From NCBI RefSeq assembly GCF_014698755.1, contig NZ_JACJTO010000003.1:1-64000 (forward strand): DNA of 64,000 bases. The letters are read 5' to 3'. Position numbers and translations under genes: made by a program. This document shows positions 9,168 to 18,579 of the stretch, piece by piece; position 1 is the stretch's first letter; each line of letters opens with the position of its first letter. The stretch comes from Aphanizomenon flos-aquae FACHB-1287 (GTDB taxonomy: Bacteria; Cyanobacteriota; Cyanobacteriia; Cyanobacteriales; Nostocaceae). Under the pieces are notes generated by a model. It was not told the DNA's origin. It was given only the letters and a program-made list of their open reading frames with translations, and did no database searches.

Positions 9168-11234
9168 TTAACTATGGATTTGAGAATATTCTGAGAGAAC
9201 GCGGCTAATCTCTTCAATAACAATAGGTTTAGTGATAAATTTGTTCATTCCTGCATCTAAACATAATTGATGATCTGCTTCTAAAGCATTAGCTGTTAAA
9301 GCAATAATATAAGGTTGATTTTGAGAAGATTGACGAATTATTTTTGTAGCTGTAACTCCATCCATTTCTGGCATTTGCATATCCATAAGAATTATATCAT
9401 AAAATTGATTTTCTAACATGGCTAATACTTCTAGTCCATTGTTAGCAATATCGGCGATATAACCAAGTTTTTTGAGTGTAAATATGGCAACTTTTTGATT
9501 AACTAGATTATCTTCTGCTAGGAGAATTTTTAATGGAGATAGGTATTTTATATCTTTAGTTTGAGGTGGTTGTGAGGAATCTTTCGGTATTAATTCACAA
9601 GATAAAACAGCTTTAGCAATAAATGTAAAATGAAATATTGAACCTTGGTGATAGTTATTTTTATTTGCTATCCAATCATCAGGAGGATTACCAGCAATGT
9701 TTCCTAAACTTTCTACCCAAATTCTTCCTCCCATTAAATTAACTAAACTTTTACTAATAGCTAAACCTAAACCTGTACCCCCATATTTGCGACTAATGGA
9801 CGCATCAGCTTGAGTGAAAGGTTGAAATAGTTTTTGCAAGCGATCGCCATCAATGCCGATTCCTGTATCTTTAATACTAATCATTAATTGATATTGTGTA
9901 CACTCTTGATCATCAGCAATTAATTGACTATTAGCTGACAAATAAACGCCACCAGCAGGAGTAAATTTAATTGCATTACCGATCAGATTTAATAATACTT
10001 GACGTAGACGTGAACCATCTCCTAAAAGATAAACAGGAATATGAGGATCAATGGAATATTGCATATTAATTTTTTTGATATCTGTTTGTGTAGAGAGAAG
10101 ATTACATACAGATTTAATAATATCTTTTAATTTAAACGGATGTGCTTCTAATTGCAAATTTCCTGATTCAATTTTTGAGAAATTAAGAATATCATTAATA
10201 ATGGTTAAAAGTGAGTTACCACTATCTCGAATCGTATAAACAAAATCTTTTTGTTCTTCTGTGAGATTTGTCTCACAGAGGAGTTGTATCATCCCAATAA
10301 TACCATTCATCGGGGTGCGAATTTCGTGACTCATATTGGCAAGAAATTCACTTTTGGCTTTAGTTGCAGAGGCTAATTGGATATTAGAAACCGCAAGTTG
10401 TTCGTTAATTTCTGTTAGTTTAGCTTCGATACTTTCTCTTTTTATTAACTCCTCTTGCAGTATTTGAGTATTTTCTTGAATTTTATTAGCCATGCGATCA
10501 AATGCTACAGAAACTTGTACAAGTTCATCTGAACCTGATAATCTAGTTCTGACATTGAAATTGCCTTCGGCTAAACTATTACTAGCAGCAACTAACTGAG
10601 AAATTCGCCGAGTTAGAGTTAATTCAAAGAAAAACCATAACCCTAAACAAAATATAATTAATGAACCATTAAATATTAGCGATCGCTTTAAAGCATCACT
10701 ATAAGCGTGTTGTTTATCCCGTTTGAGATCATATTCAAAAAACAAAATTCCTAATCTAGAAGGGCGGATTTCGTTAGTTAAAACCTGTAAAAAAATTGGA
10801 TAAATAGCAATCAGCTTTTGCTTATTCTCGGCAAATAGCACTTTTCCTGAAAGTTTTTTTCGCGCAGCAACGAACTCAGCATTATAAGTGGCCGCAACTG
10901 AGTTACTAATAGGAGTATCTTGAAGTTCGTAACGGTTAGACAGGTGAATAATATTGCGATCATCAATTAACATGACTAAATTGAGATTTGGATCACTACC
11001 AAGTTGACTAATAATCGTAATGTCTGCATCTTCAATATTTGATCTACGATATAAATAATCTAAGATTCTTGATGTTTGTCCTGCTGAAATTTGTACATAA
11101 TTTTTAGTATTTATTTCTGTTTTTATATAAGCTTCGGAAACTTCTCGATTAAAAGAAATTATTCCCATTAATCCACCACATAAAATTAAAACTGCCGGAA
11201 TTGAAAATCTTAAAGGTAGGGGAAAATTTCTCAT
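9168..11234 (-). CDS. membrane hybrid histidine kinase with receiver domain
   Basis: Sensor kinase of 688 residues. Order: membrane helix (~11-28), periplasmic sensor region (~30-184), membrane helix (~185-205), HAMP (~206-258), a short coiled coil, HisKA with phospho-acceptor His303 in FLANMSHEIRTPMNG, and the HATPase_c domain (LRQVLLNLIGNAIKFT, DTGIGIDG, GGTGLGLAIS). A C-terminal receiver follows, with Asp618 in ILMDMQMPEMDG. All catalytic residues are present. It starts 15 bases after a substrate-binding lipoprotein gene on the same strand, so the two probably form an operon in which the binding protein feeds the sensor. The signal is unknown. Confidence 0.92.
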   Translation of the reverse strand: MRNFPLPLRFSIPAVLILCGGLMGIISFNREVSEAYIKTEINTKNYVQISAGQTSRILDYLYRRSNIEDADITIISQLGSDPNLNLVMLIDDRNIIHLSNRYELQDTPISNSVAATYNAEFVAARKKLSGKVLFAENKQKLIAIYPIFLQVLTNEIRPSRLGILFFEYDLKRDKQHAYSDALKRSLIFNGSLIIFCLGLWFFFELTLTRRISQLVAASNSLAEGNFNVRTRLSGSDELVQVSVAFDRMANKIQENTQILQEELIKRESIEAKLTEINEQLAVSNIQLASATKAKSEFLANMSHEIRTPMNGIIGMIQLLCETNLTEEQKDFVYTIRDSGNSLLTIINDILNFSKIESGNLQLEAHPFKLKDIIKSVCNLLSTQTDIKKINMQYSIDPHIPVYLLGDGSRLRQVLLNLIGNAIKFTPAGGVYLSANSQLIADDQECTQYQLMISIKDTGIGIDGDRLQKLFQPFTQADASISRKYGGTGLGLAISKSLVNLMGGRIWVESLGNIAGNPPDDWIANKNNYHQGSIFHFTFIAKAVLSCELIPKDSSQPPQTKDIKYLSPLKILLAEDNLVNQKVAIFTLKKLGYIADIANNGLEVLAMLENQFYDIILMDMQMPEMDGVTATKIIRQSSQNQPYIIALTANALEADHQLCLDAGMNKFITKPIVIEEISRVLSEYSQIHS

Positions 11235-11249
11235 GACTTTTTCTCTACT

Positions 11250-12221
11250 TTATAATTTGGCATTTTTAACAAACCGATCATCAAGAATACTTGCAGGATC
11301 AATTGTTTTTGGCATTAATTTATTTTCTACCATTATCTTTACAAGTTTTTTCATACCATTCACCAATGTAGGATCACTTTTATTGAGTAATTTTTGATTT
11401 TGTATTAAGTTGGGTTGATCTAATCCTTTGAAGGCCTCTAAAATTTGTTTTGGGGTTACTTTGGTGCGTTTAGCCATACGAATAGCTGCATCATGGGGAT
11501 TTTTTGCTAAATAATCTAAAGCTCGAAATCTTCCATTTATTAATGATTGAATGCTATCATAATTATTAGCGATCGCCTCCGTATTAATAGCGAGAACATC
11601 GACAATTTCTCCGGGAATTTGACTACTATCAAATAATAATTTTGCCCCCGATGCTAATAATTTAATTCTGGCTGGTCCAAAGGTAACAACAGCATCTACT
11701 TTCCCTTGTTTATAGGCTTGTTCATGTTCTATAAGTTCTAAAGAAACTAACTGAATGTCTTTAATAGACATCTGATTTTTTTCCAAAGCTCGATCAATAA
11801 AAAAAGCTCCTAAAGCAGTTGATTCTACACCCACTCGTTTACCTTTCAAGGCTTTTATATCAGTAATTTCTGGTTTTCCTAAAATTACATCTCCACCATT
11901 AGAAATATCCATAATGGTAATAATCTTAATATTTTCTTGGGTTGCTGCCAAAACCAAAGCTTGATCAATTGATAACCCTGCACCTTCAATTTCATGATTG
12001 CGATAAGCCCGGACTTCTTCTGTTCCTGAAGGATAATCTACCAATTTAATTAGCTTTTGGTCATAATAACCTAAATCACGGGCTAGATATAAGGTTTCAT
12101 ATCCTGTCCAAAGATTAGCACCAATGCGTAACGGTGGTGAGATATGGGTGGTGCAATTTGTGAGAGTAATTACTAAAGCCACTATAATCATATTCAAAGT
12201 AAAATATTTTAAGAATTTCAT
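11250..12221 (-). CDS. NMT1/SsuA-like substrate-binding lipoprotein
   Basis: Periplasmic binding protein of the NMT1/TauA/SsuA fold, which binds nitrate, sulfonates, pyrimidine precursors or similar ligands. The lipobox LTNC gives lipidated Cys23. Typical segments are LRIGANLWTGYETLYLARDL, LGYYDQKLIKLVDYPSG, LKGKRVGVESTALGAFFIDR and GKVDAVVTFGPA. No ABC permease or ATPase gene lies nearby. Instead a hybrid histidine kinase follows after 15 bases. This suggests a ligand-sensing rather than transport job, or an orphan transporter part. The ligand cannot be told from the sequence. Confidence 0.85.
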   Translation of the reverse strand: MKFLKYFTLNMIIVALVITLTNCTTHISPPLRIGANLWTGYETLYLARDLGYYDQKLIKLVDYPSGTEEVRAYRNHEIEGAGLSIDQALVLAATQENIKIITIMDISNGGDVILGKPEITDIKALKGKRVGVESTALGAFFIDRALEKNQMSIKDIQLVSLELIEHEQAYKQGKVDAVVTFGPARIKLLASGAKLLFDSSQIPGEIVDVLAINTEAIANNYDSIQSLINGRFRALDYLAKNPHDAAIRMAKRTKVTPKQILEAFKGLDQPNLIQNQKLLNKSDPTLVNGMKKLVKIMVENKLMPKTIDPASILDDRFVKNAKL

Positions 12222-12382
12222 TGTCAGTCTTTACCAGTAATTTATGTAATGAACTACCCCATTTTACTTTCTATATCCCCGCAAGTTGAGATTCTTGACG
12301 TATTTTTTGACCTAGTTGCTTCATACTTTCAGCAGTCTTGCGTTTGCTGGTATTTGAATTTTTCTGCTCCGTCCCCAAAAAA

Positions 12383-12406
12383 ATAACCTCCAAATCCGGA
12401 GGTTAT
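12383..12406. terminator. bidirectional-looking terminator after mraY
   Basis: The hairpin ATAACCTCC/GGAGGTTAT has a six-base loop. It is flanked by A-rich sequence on the left and TTTTTTT on the right. It therefore works as a terminator for minus-strand mraY and could also act on plus-strand transcripts. Confidence 0.75.
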
Positions 12407-12448
12407 CAATTTTTTTATATTTGTGAAAAATCTGATAATTAAACCTGA

Positions 12449-13549
12449 TTATTTTATGCCCATAATACAAACAGAAGCCAGCAAAGCAGCGATAATATAA
12501 AATACAGCCACTACTTGCAATTCCGACCAACCAGTTAATTCTAAATGATGATGTAAAGGAGCCATTTTAAACAATCGCTTACCCTTACCATCTGGTCCTT
12601 TTGTAGCTTTATAATAGCTGACTTGAGCCATAACAGAGAGGGTTTCTACAAAGAAAATTCCACTCAGAATAAACAGAACTACTAAAGTATTTGTTATCAG
12701 CGCCACAGCAGCTAAAGCACCACCCAGAGCTAGAGAACCCGTATCACCCATAAAAACACTCGCTGGGTTGCGGTTATAGGCTAAAAATCCTAAGCAACTA
12801 CCACTGACAGCAGCACAGAAAACCATTAAGTCTGGAGCAGTTGGTGCAATAATCACACCTAATGCGAAAATAGCAATCGCTACCGTTCCCGCCGCTAAAC
12901 CATCAATACCATCTGTTAAATTAGTAGCATTACTCTCTGCCACTAGCACAAAACCCGCTACAGGCCAGAACAACAGTCCTAGAGGCAAGGATAAACCTAA
13001 GCCCGGTAAATGGATATTAGTAATACTAAAATCACCTTTAAACATCAACCACCCACAAAATAATGCCCCAAAAATAACTTGTAAAACTAACTTTGTTTTC
13101 GGAGAAATTCCTTTATTAGACTTCCGACGCAAAATTTGCCAGTCGTCCAACCAGCCAATTAATCCATAGCTGAGTGTTAAAGCAGAAACCGCCAGCACAT
13201 TCTCAGAAAAATTGGATAATATACAAGCAATTACCACAGCTACAGGGATGAAAAATATACCCCCCATAGTCGGTGTTCCAGCCTTTCTTAAATGTGCCTG
13301 GGGTCCATCCTCCCGGATGATTTGCCCGGTTTTCAGAGCTTGTAATAACGGAATTACCCACCGTCCCAAAATTGTCGCACCCACAGCACACAATATAAGC
13401 GGTAGGGTGAGGGAAGTAGTATCCCAGGGGGTTCTATCCCCCATACCATCGAAAATCAAGGCTGTCGTCACGAGAAACAAGGCCAGTAACAAAGCTAACC
13501 CAGTTCCAGAAAAATTCAAACTTTGATTAGGAGATAATTTAGCGTCCAC
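12449..13549 (-). CDS. mraY: phospho-N-acetylmuramoyl-pentapeptide transferase MraY
   Basis: Integral membrane enzyme that joins UDP-MurNAc-pentapeptide to undecaprenyl phosphate, forming lipid I of peptidoglycan synthesis. Signature stretches are present: KAGTPTMGGIFF, GLIGWLDDWQILRRKSNKGI, ESNATNLTDGIDGLAAG, FMGDTGSLALGGAL and APLHHHLELTGW. I prefer the GTG at 13549 (protein begins MDAKLSPNQ), with GAAGGGA 9 bases upstream. A GTG at 13567 would add six residues but has no properly spaced ribosome site. The gene stands alone, outside a dcw-type cluster, as is usual in cyanobacteria. Confidence 0.95.
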   Translation of the reverse strand: MDAKLSPNQSLNFSGTGLALLLALFLVTTALIFDGMGDRTPWDTTSLTLPLILCAVGATILGRWVIPLLQALKTGQIIREDGPQAHLRKAGTPTMGGIFFIPVAVVIACILSNFSENVLAVSALTLSYGLIGWLDDWQILRRKSNKGISPKTKLVLQVIFGALFCGWLMFKGDFSITNIHLPGLGLSLPLGLLFWPVAGFVLVAESNATNLTDGIDGLAAGTVAIAIFALGVIIAPTAPDLMVFCAAVSGSCLGFLAYNRNPASVFMGDTGSLALGGALAAVALITNTLVVLFILSGIFFVETLSVMAQVSYYKATKGPDGKGKRLFKMAPLHHHLELTGWSELQVVAVFYIIAALLASVCIMGIK

Positions 13550-13726
13550 AAAAAAAAGTCCCTTCACTCCACACTTAAAAAACCTAAATAATACAATACC
13601 ATTTTATCCTTTAGTGACCTAAGGAAAGAAGTCAAAAGTTAAAAAGCTTACCTTAGTCGCTTTCTAGTAACTTTAGCTAGTTGTTTTATTTATACTAGCT
13701 TGTGTTAGCTTCCGGTATATTCTCAA

Positions 13727-13978
13727 CTAGTCCTCTCCAATAGTTACATCCTCATCGTCATCATAATCAATATCACCAATTCCGTCATCTACACCCAGAA
13801 AATCCGATATTACTTCTACATCTTCCCGCGAGTCGGTTTCGTGGGCATCACGGGCTATCAGTCTGCCACTCAGCCGCAACCAATCCAACATCGAGGACTC
13901 TTGTTTTAAGGGAATAACCGCTGCTCGCTGGTTTCGGGGGGCTTCACGGAGGGGAGAATCTAACATATCAACAATCAC
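13727..13978 (-). CDS. DUF3134 family protein
   Basis: Small conserved cyanobacterial protein of 83 residues. The stretch SPLREAPRNQRAAVIPLKQE followed by SSMLDWLRLSGRLIARD matches DUF3134. The C-terminal third is very acidic (DIDYDDDEDVTIGED). No function is known to me. It stands alone between mraY and a fibrillin gene transcribed the other way. The start could also be Met5. Confidence 0.75.
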   Translation of the reverse strand: MIVDMLDSPLREAPRNQRAAVIPLKQESSMLDWLRLSGRLIARDAHETDSREDVEVISDFLGVDDGIGDIDYDDDEDVTIGED

Positions 13979-14205
13979 ACAGAGAGGTTTATATAACTAG
14001 ACATTAAGAGTCTATCATTTGATACGAGTTAATTTATTTCTTCATTCAACTCGTTAATCGCTTTATCCGAATCAAAGAAAATTTTCATTTAATTGGGAAA
14101 CGGTATTCAACAAGGCATTATTAATCATTTGTATGGCTATAGACAAAGAACATTAATATTTTATTACTCCTGTTTGATCATACAAACTCCAAAAGGCATA
14201 AACAA

Positions 14206-14796
14206 ATGATAGGCAAATCAACTCTTATAGAGATAATTGTCGGCACCAATCGTGGTTTATTAGCAAATCAACAACAACAACAAGCCATTTTAGCAGCGAT
14301 CGCTAACTTAGAAGACTTTAATCCTACACCACGACCATTAGCAGCTACTAATTTACTAGAAGGCAACTGGCGACTGCTATATACAACAAGCAAAGCCTTA
14401 CTCAAGATAGATCGTTTACCCTTTTGTAAACTTGGTCAAATTTACCAATGTATTCGGGTAAGGAGCAATAGTGTTTATAACATAGCTGAGATCTATGGGA
14501 TTCCTTCCTTGGAGGGATTAGTCAGCGTTGTTGCTAAATTTGAACCAGTATCAGAACGGCGTGTGCAAGTAAAATTCCAACGTTCTATCATTGGTTTACA
14601 ACGCCTAATTGGTTATACAACACCGGGAAACTTCATCCAACAAATTGAATCTGGTGATTTTCAAAATAAATTAGCTTTTGATTTTCCCATTCAAAGTGAA
14701 CAACAACAAGGTTGGTTAGATATTACTTATATAGACGATAATTTGCGTATTGCCAGGGGCAATGAAGGCAGTGTTTTTGTATTAACCAAGACATAA
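14206..14796 (+). CDS. PAP/fibrillin family protein
   Basis: Plastid-lipid-associated protein (fibrillin) homologue of 196 residues. In plants and cyanobacteria these lipocalin-like proteins bind lipids and help protect thylakoids under stress. Family marks are the N-terminal helix (LIEIIVGTNRGLLANQQQ), LLEGNWRLLYTTSKALL, a beta-barrel middle and the C-terminal LDITYIDDNLRIARGNEGSVFVL. It has no signal peptide or membrane helix. It lies upstream of psaE, but 212 bases separate them, so they are probably transcribed separately. Confidence 0.85.
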   Translation: MIGKSTLIEIIVGTNRGLLANQQQQQAILAAIANLEDFNPTPRPLAATNLLEGNWRLLYTTSKALLKIDRLPFCKLGQIYQCIRVRSNSVYNIAEIYGIPSLEGLVSVVAKFEPVSERRVQVKFQRSIIGLQRLIGYTTPGNFIQQIESGDFQNKLAFDFPIQSEQQQGWLDITYIDDNLRIARGNEGSVFVLTKT

Positions 14797-15008
14797 GATA
14801 TTTTTCAAGGAGTATTTGGGAATGAGGATAATCTATTACAGGTACTTTGTCAAGGGGTGATAAAAAGATTAACAACTTATTACCCATGAAAACTCACCAA
14901 TTTGACAAATAACTTAACAAAACCACAAGCAAACACCTTCAGGTTGTAGAGTGAGAACAATCAGCCCTACTTTAACGGCAATTCATACTTCAAAAGGGAA
15001 GATCCATC

Positions 15009-15224
15009 ATGGTTCAACGTGGTTCTAAAGTACGTGTTCTCCGCCCTGAGTCCTACTGGTTTCAGGATCTTGGTACAGTGGTTTCTGTGGACAAAAGCGG
15101 CATCAAATATCCTGTAATTGTTCGCTTTGACAAAGTTAACTACTCTGATCTCAACACTAACAACTTTGCTCTAGATGAGTTAATTGAGGTGGAAGCACCT
15201 AAACCTAAAGCGGCAGCACAATAA
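15009..15224 (+). CDS. psaE: photosystem I reaction centre subunit IV PsaE
   Basis: Stromal-side peripheral subunit of photosystem I that helps dock ferredoxin and supports cyclic electron flow. The 71 residues show the SH3-like core ([20 protein letters not shown], then [20 protein letters not shown]) and the Pro/Lys/Ala-rich end. AAGGGAAGA precedes the ATG by about 6 bases. It is monocistronic by spacing. A TTGACA about 105 bases upstream has no good -10 partner, so I do not call the promoter. Confidence 0.97.
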   Translation: MVQRGSKVRVLRPESYWFQDLGTVVSVDKSGIKYPVIVRFDKVNYSDLNTNNFALDELIEVEAPKPKAAAQ

Positions 15225-15340
15225 ACAGCCAAGCCTCAAGGGGATTGTTTAATGGGATAATGGGGGGAGATGTCAATGCGAAGATATCGGACATTTCCTC
15301 TCTTTGACCATTGTTTCCCCTAGAAATATTATTTGCTTGA

Positions 15341-16180
15341 ATGCCTGAACTGCCTGAAGTTGAAACAGTCCGCCGGGGTTTAAATCAATTAACCCTGAGT
15401 CAAGAAGTCACGGGGGGAGATATCTTGCTACAACGCACCATCTCCTACCCGTTTTCTGTCGATGAATTTGTTGATAGAATTAAAGGAAATACCATTGCTA
15501 CCTGGCATCGTCGTGGTAAGTATCTCCTCGCTGAACTTTCTACCCCTTCCCCAAGTTATTTAGGGGTTCACCTCCGCATGACTGGTCAATTACTTTGGTT
15601 AAACCAAGATGAACCTTTACACAAACACACCAGAGTTAGGTTATTTTTTGGAGAAAAGCAAGAATTACGCTTTGTTGACCAGCGTACCTTTGGAAAAATC
15701 TGGTATGTTCCTGGTAATATGGCTGTAGAAGCTATTATTACAGGTTTGGCAAAATTGGCAGTTGACCCTTTTTCCCCAGAGTTTACTGTGGAGTATTTTG
15801 CCAATAAATTAAAAAAATCCCGTCGTCCAATTAAAACTGGATTATTAGATCAGTCGGTGGTGGCAGGATTAGGTAATATTTATGCAGATGAGGCTTTGTT
15901 TAAAAGTCGGATTTTACCGACTACCCCCTGTACAGAGTTGCAAATCTCACAAATTGAACTTTTGCGAATTGCCATTATTGAGGTTTTATCCGCTAGTATT
16001 GCCCTAGGTGGTACGACTTTTAGTAATTTCTTGAGTGTTAAAGGTGTTAACGGTAATTATGGCGGTGAAGCGTGGGTTTATAATCGGACTGGAGAACCTT
16101 GTAAAGTTTGTGGTCATGTTATCCAACGGCTGAAGTTAGGTGGGCGTTCTAGTCATTTTTGTTCTCAGTGTCAAAGTTAG
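15341..16180 (+). CDS. mutM: formamidopyrimidine-DNA glycosylase
   Basis: Base-excision repair enzyme that removes 8-oxoguanine and formamidopyrimidines and nicks the abasic site. The N-terminal MPELPEVETVRRGL carries the catalytic Pro/Glu. HLRMTGQLLW, the helix-two-turn-helix (LLDQSVVAGLGNIYADEALF) and the C-terminal zinc finger (CKVCGHVIQRLKLGGRSSHF, then CSQCQ) are all intact. At 279 residues it has normal length. It starts 116 bases after psaE and is followed by a poorly conserved nuclease-like gene. Confidence 0.97.
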   Translation: MPELPEVETVRRGLNQLTLSQEVTGGDILLQRTISYPFSVDEFVDRIKGNTIATWHRRGKYLLAELSTPSPSYLGVHLRMTGQLLWLNQDEPLHKHTRVRLFFGEKQELRFVDQRTFGKIWYVPGNMAVEAIITGLAKLAVDPFSPEFTVEYFANKLKKSRRPIKTGLLDQSVVAGLGNIYADEALFKSRILPTTPCTELQISQIELLRIAIIEVLSASIALGGTTFSNFLSVKGVNGNYGGEAWVYNRTGEPCKVCGHVIQRLKLGGRSSHFCSQCQS

Positions 16181-16216
16181 TGTTAAATTAATCTTTTTGT
16201 CTTAAAATCAACTTAA

Positions 16217-17170
16217 ATGACTCGCTTTATCCATGATCAATTTGCCAAACAATATCTAACTGAACTATTAACACCCTATGGTCAGGTAGAAACCAGTAAA
16301 GATATCACCGCAGAAGTCAGACAAATTGACGTTTTATTTATTCCTTCACCCCAACCAACACAAAGCCTAGACATCCTGGGAATATTGGGACGGATGGTGA
16401 CAAATTATGCTATATTTGAACCATTTCGCAATGCTGTGACTAAAAGTGAAATTCGCAGTTGTATGGGTAAATTATTTGATATTCATGCGGACATAGAGCG
16501 TCAATCTAACCGCAATAATAACCGCATAAATGAAGCTGAATTACCCCGACTGTGGATTTTTTCTCCTACTGCGTCAGCGGAACTACTCGCAAGTTTTAAT
16601 ACAACTGTAGATGAAGAAAATTGGGTAAAAGGGATTTATTTTTTGGGAGAAGGCTTAAAAACCATCATTATTGCAATTCACCAACTTCCCAACACACCAG
16701 AAACTCTGTTTTTGAGAATTTTAGGTAAAGGAAAAGTACAAAGACAAGCAGTTGAGGAGTTAGAGGCATTAGCAAATCATAGTCCATTTCTTGCCGATAT
16801 CATACAATTAGTAAATAACCTAATTGCTGTGTTGTCTGCACGTCAACGACAAGAACACGATATTGATAAAGATGATCAGGAGTTGATTATGAAACTATCG
16901 GAAATCTATCAACAACAATTAGAAGAACTGAAAAAACAAGGACTTCAAGAAGGACGACAAGAAGGACGACAAGAAGGTATAGAAAGAGAACGACGCGCTA
17001 TGATTGAAAGTATCATGGAAGTCCGGTTTGGACAGGTTGATTCTCAGCTACAAACAATTATCAACCCGATAATTGCCATGGGTAGAGAAGAATTTACTCC
17101 TTTGCTTCTACAATTATCTCGTGAGGAGTTATTAGCTAGATTTACACAATATAACAGCTTTGAGCCATAA
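16217..17170 (+). CDS. Rpn-like protein with DUF4351 tail
   Basis: Cyanobacterial protein of 317 residues. The C-terminus (MIESIMEVRFGQVDSQLQ ... LLLQLSREELLARF) matches the DUF4351 helical tail, usually found after PD-(D/E)XK nuclease-like Rpn or related domains. The N-terminal part (FAKQYLTELLTPYGQVETSK, VRQIDVLFIPSPQP) fits such a nuclease fold loosely, with Asp in IDVLF as a possible metal ligand. A QEGR repeat (GLQEGRQEGRQEG) precedes the tail. These families multiply in cyanobacterial genomes and are linked to transposase-like elements. No function is known here. A second DUF4351 fragment lies at 62896. Confidence 0.65.
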   Translation: MTRFIHDQFAKQYLTELLTPYGQVETSKDITAEVRQIDVLFIPSPQPTQSLDILGILGRMVTNYAIFEPFRNAVTKSEIRSCMGKLFDIHADIERQSNRNNNRINEAELPRLWIFSPTASAELLASFNTTVDEENWVKGIYFLGEGLKTIIIAIHQLPNTPETLFLRILGKGKVQRQAVEELEALANHSPFLADIIQLVNNLIAVLSARQRQEHDIDKDDQELIMKLSEIYQQQLEELKKQGLQEGRQEGRQEGIERERRAMIESIMEVRFGQVDSQLQTIINPIIAMGREEFTPLLLQLSREELLARFTQYNSFEP

Positions 17171-17384
17171 AACTTTTTATGGAAGGCTTTCTGATTAAAA
17201 CTTTTACCTCGTTAACTTTTAATATGCTGCATATTGCCGGAAAAATCAGCAATTTCCAACAGATTTTACAAATAAATCAAAGCGCGAAAATAGAGGATTG
17301 GGGGGTTGACAATTACTTGGGGTTTTGTTATGATAAATTCGACGAGGAAGAACTATTAAATAATAACAAAAGAATTCGCGCCAA

Positions 17385-17417
17385 AACCGCTTACCACAAA
17401 GGTGGGCGGTTATGTTT
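17385..17417 (+). terminator. terminator-like hairpin
   Basis: AACCGC pairs with GCGGTT, with an inner CCAC/GTGG stem, followed by TATGTTTTTG. It lies within the 381-base gap 17171-17551. That gap otherwise contains only an unconvincing 80-codon frame (see rejected list) and an AT-rich leader. Confidence 0.5.
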
Positions 17418-17551
17418 TTGAGGAAAATATAGTTCTAAAAGATTTATCAAGATTACACCTAGAAAAATTAAAAATTAAACTTCAAAAAACTGTTGTCTTT
17501 TACCTCTTTCTTGTCTTTTTTTAACTATTAAACACAAATAGGAGCAAAAAC

Positions 17552-18352
17552 TTGAATAAAGCTGGGTTTCCTAAAAAACCTCACAATTCATATCCTCTCA
17601 CTGACGATGATATTCCGGAGGCTCTACGTGATACTAATGATGCAGAAAGTAGAATAAAATTAAAACCGCAGGTGATAATCATCAGTGGATTTACTGGATT
17701 TTTACTACTGGCTGTCTCTAGTGGTTTTTTGTTTTCTCTGACAATACCTAAGCCAACGGCTAATTCTGTGGTTGAAGCAATTAGTTCTCCACCTGTAGCT
17801 ACCAATAGCCCAATTAATCGTGATGATACGGTGTTAGGACATTTCCCATATTCAGAAGCACCAGAGTCAGAATTATCGCCAATTACAGGTGATAGTAGAA
17901 TCAGAATGCGAAAATCTGCTGCTGTCAAGTTTCAAGCAATGGTACAAGCTGCTAGAAGTGCGGGTATAATTTTAGTCCCAATTTCTGGCTTTCGTTCTGT
18001 ACAAGAGCAAAAGCAGTTGTTTTTCGGTGTAGGCGCACAGCGTAATCAAACCCCATCCGAAAGAGCAGCCCTAAGCGCACCACCAAGTCATAGTGAACAT
18101 CATACAGGTTATGCTGTAGATATTGGCGATGGTACAGCACCAGCAACTAATCTGCAAGCTAATTTTGATAATACTAAAGCTTATCAATGGTTACAAGCTA
18201 ATGCTGCCCGATTTAGTTTTGAAATTTCCTTTCCTAAAGATAATCTTCAAGGTGTGAGTTATGAACCTTGGCATTGGCGTTTTGTGGGTGATAGTGATAG
18301 TTTAGAAACATTTTATAAAGCCAAAAATATTAAACCTACTAAAACACCATAG
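17552..18352 (+). CDS. membrane-anchored D,D-carboxypeptidase, VanY/M15B family
   Basis: Zinc peptidase that probably trims D-Ala from peptidoglycan stem peptides. One membrane helix at ~40-62 follows a short cytoplasmic N-terminus, placing the catalytic domain in the periplasm. The M15 motifs are intact: SGFRSVQEQ, S-x-H-x-x-G-x-A-x-D in SEHHTGYAVDIGD (His183, Asp190) and EPWHWRF (Glu238, His241). The start is TTG at 17552, supported by AGGAG 7 bases upstream; no ATG lies nearby. It stands alone. Similar single-copy genes occur across cyanobacteria. Confidence 0.9.
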   Translation: MNKAGFPKKPHNSYPLTDDDIPEALRDTNDAESRIKLKPQVIIISGFTGFLLLAVSSGFLFSLTIPKPTANSVVEAISSPPVATNSPINRDDTVLGHFPYSEAPESELSPITGDSRIRMRKSAAVKFQAMVQAARSAGIILVPISGFRSVQEQKQLFFGVGAQRNQTPSERAALSAPPSHSEHHTGYAVDIGDGTAPATNLQANFDNTKAYQWLQANAARFSFEISFPKDNLQGVSYEPWHWRFVGDSDSLETFYKAKNIKPTKTP

Positions 18353-18517
18353 ATAGAGATTTACTATAGTTAGGAAAAACTAGAATATCGAGGGGGAAAA
18401 TTTAAAAATTATGTAATTAAAAAATATTTATAATTTCTAGTTTTTTATTTAGAAAAAACCTTGAATTAACTATTAAATTATTTCTGTCCTGGCGCGAAAC
18501 AAAATTAAATGCATTTT

Positions 18518-18542
18518 ATCGGTGCAGTTTTCCCACACCGAT
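18518..18542. terminator. hairpin between convergent genes
   Basis: ATCGGTG/CACCGAT forms a seven-base stem with an 11-base loop, flanked by AT-rich sequence. It sits between the ends of the VanY gene and the PIN-TRAM gene, so it may end both transcripts. The T-tract is weak. Confidence 0.4.
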
Positions 18543-18579
18543 TTACATAATTTAACTCTAATTTTCCGTGCCATATTCC

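Noticed and set aside
17179-17421. 80-codon frame after the Rpn-like gene
   Set aside because: Its C-terminal part is the translation of a terminator-like hairpin, and it lacks a good ribosome site and any recognisable motif.
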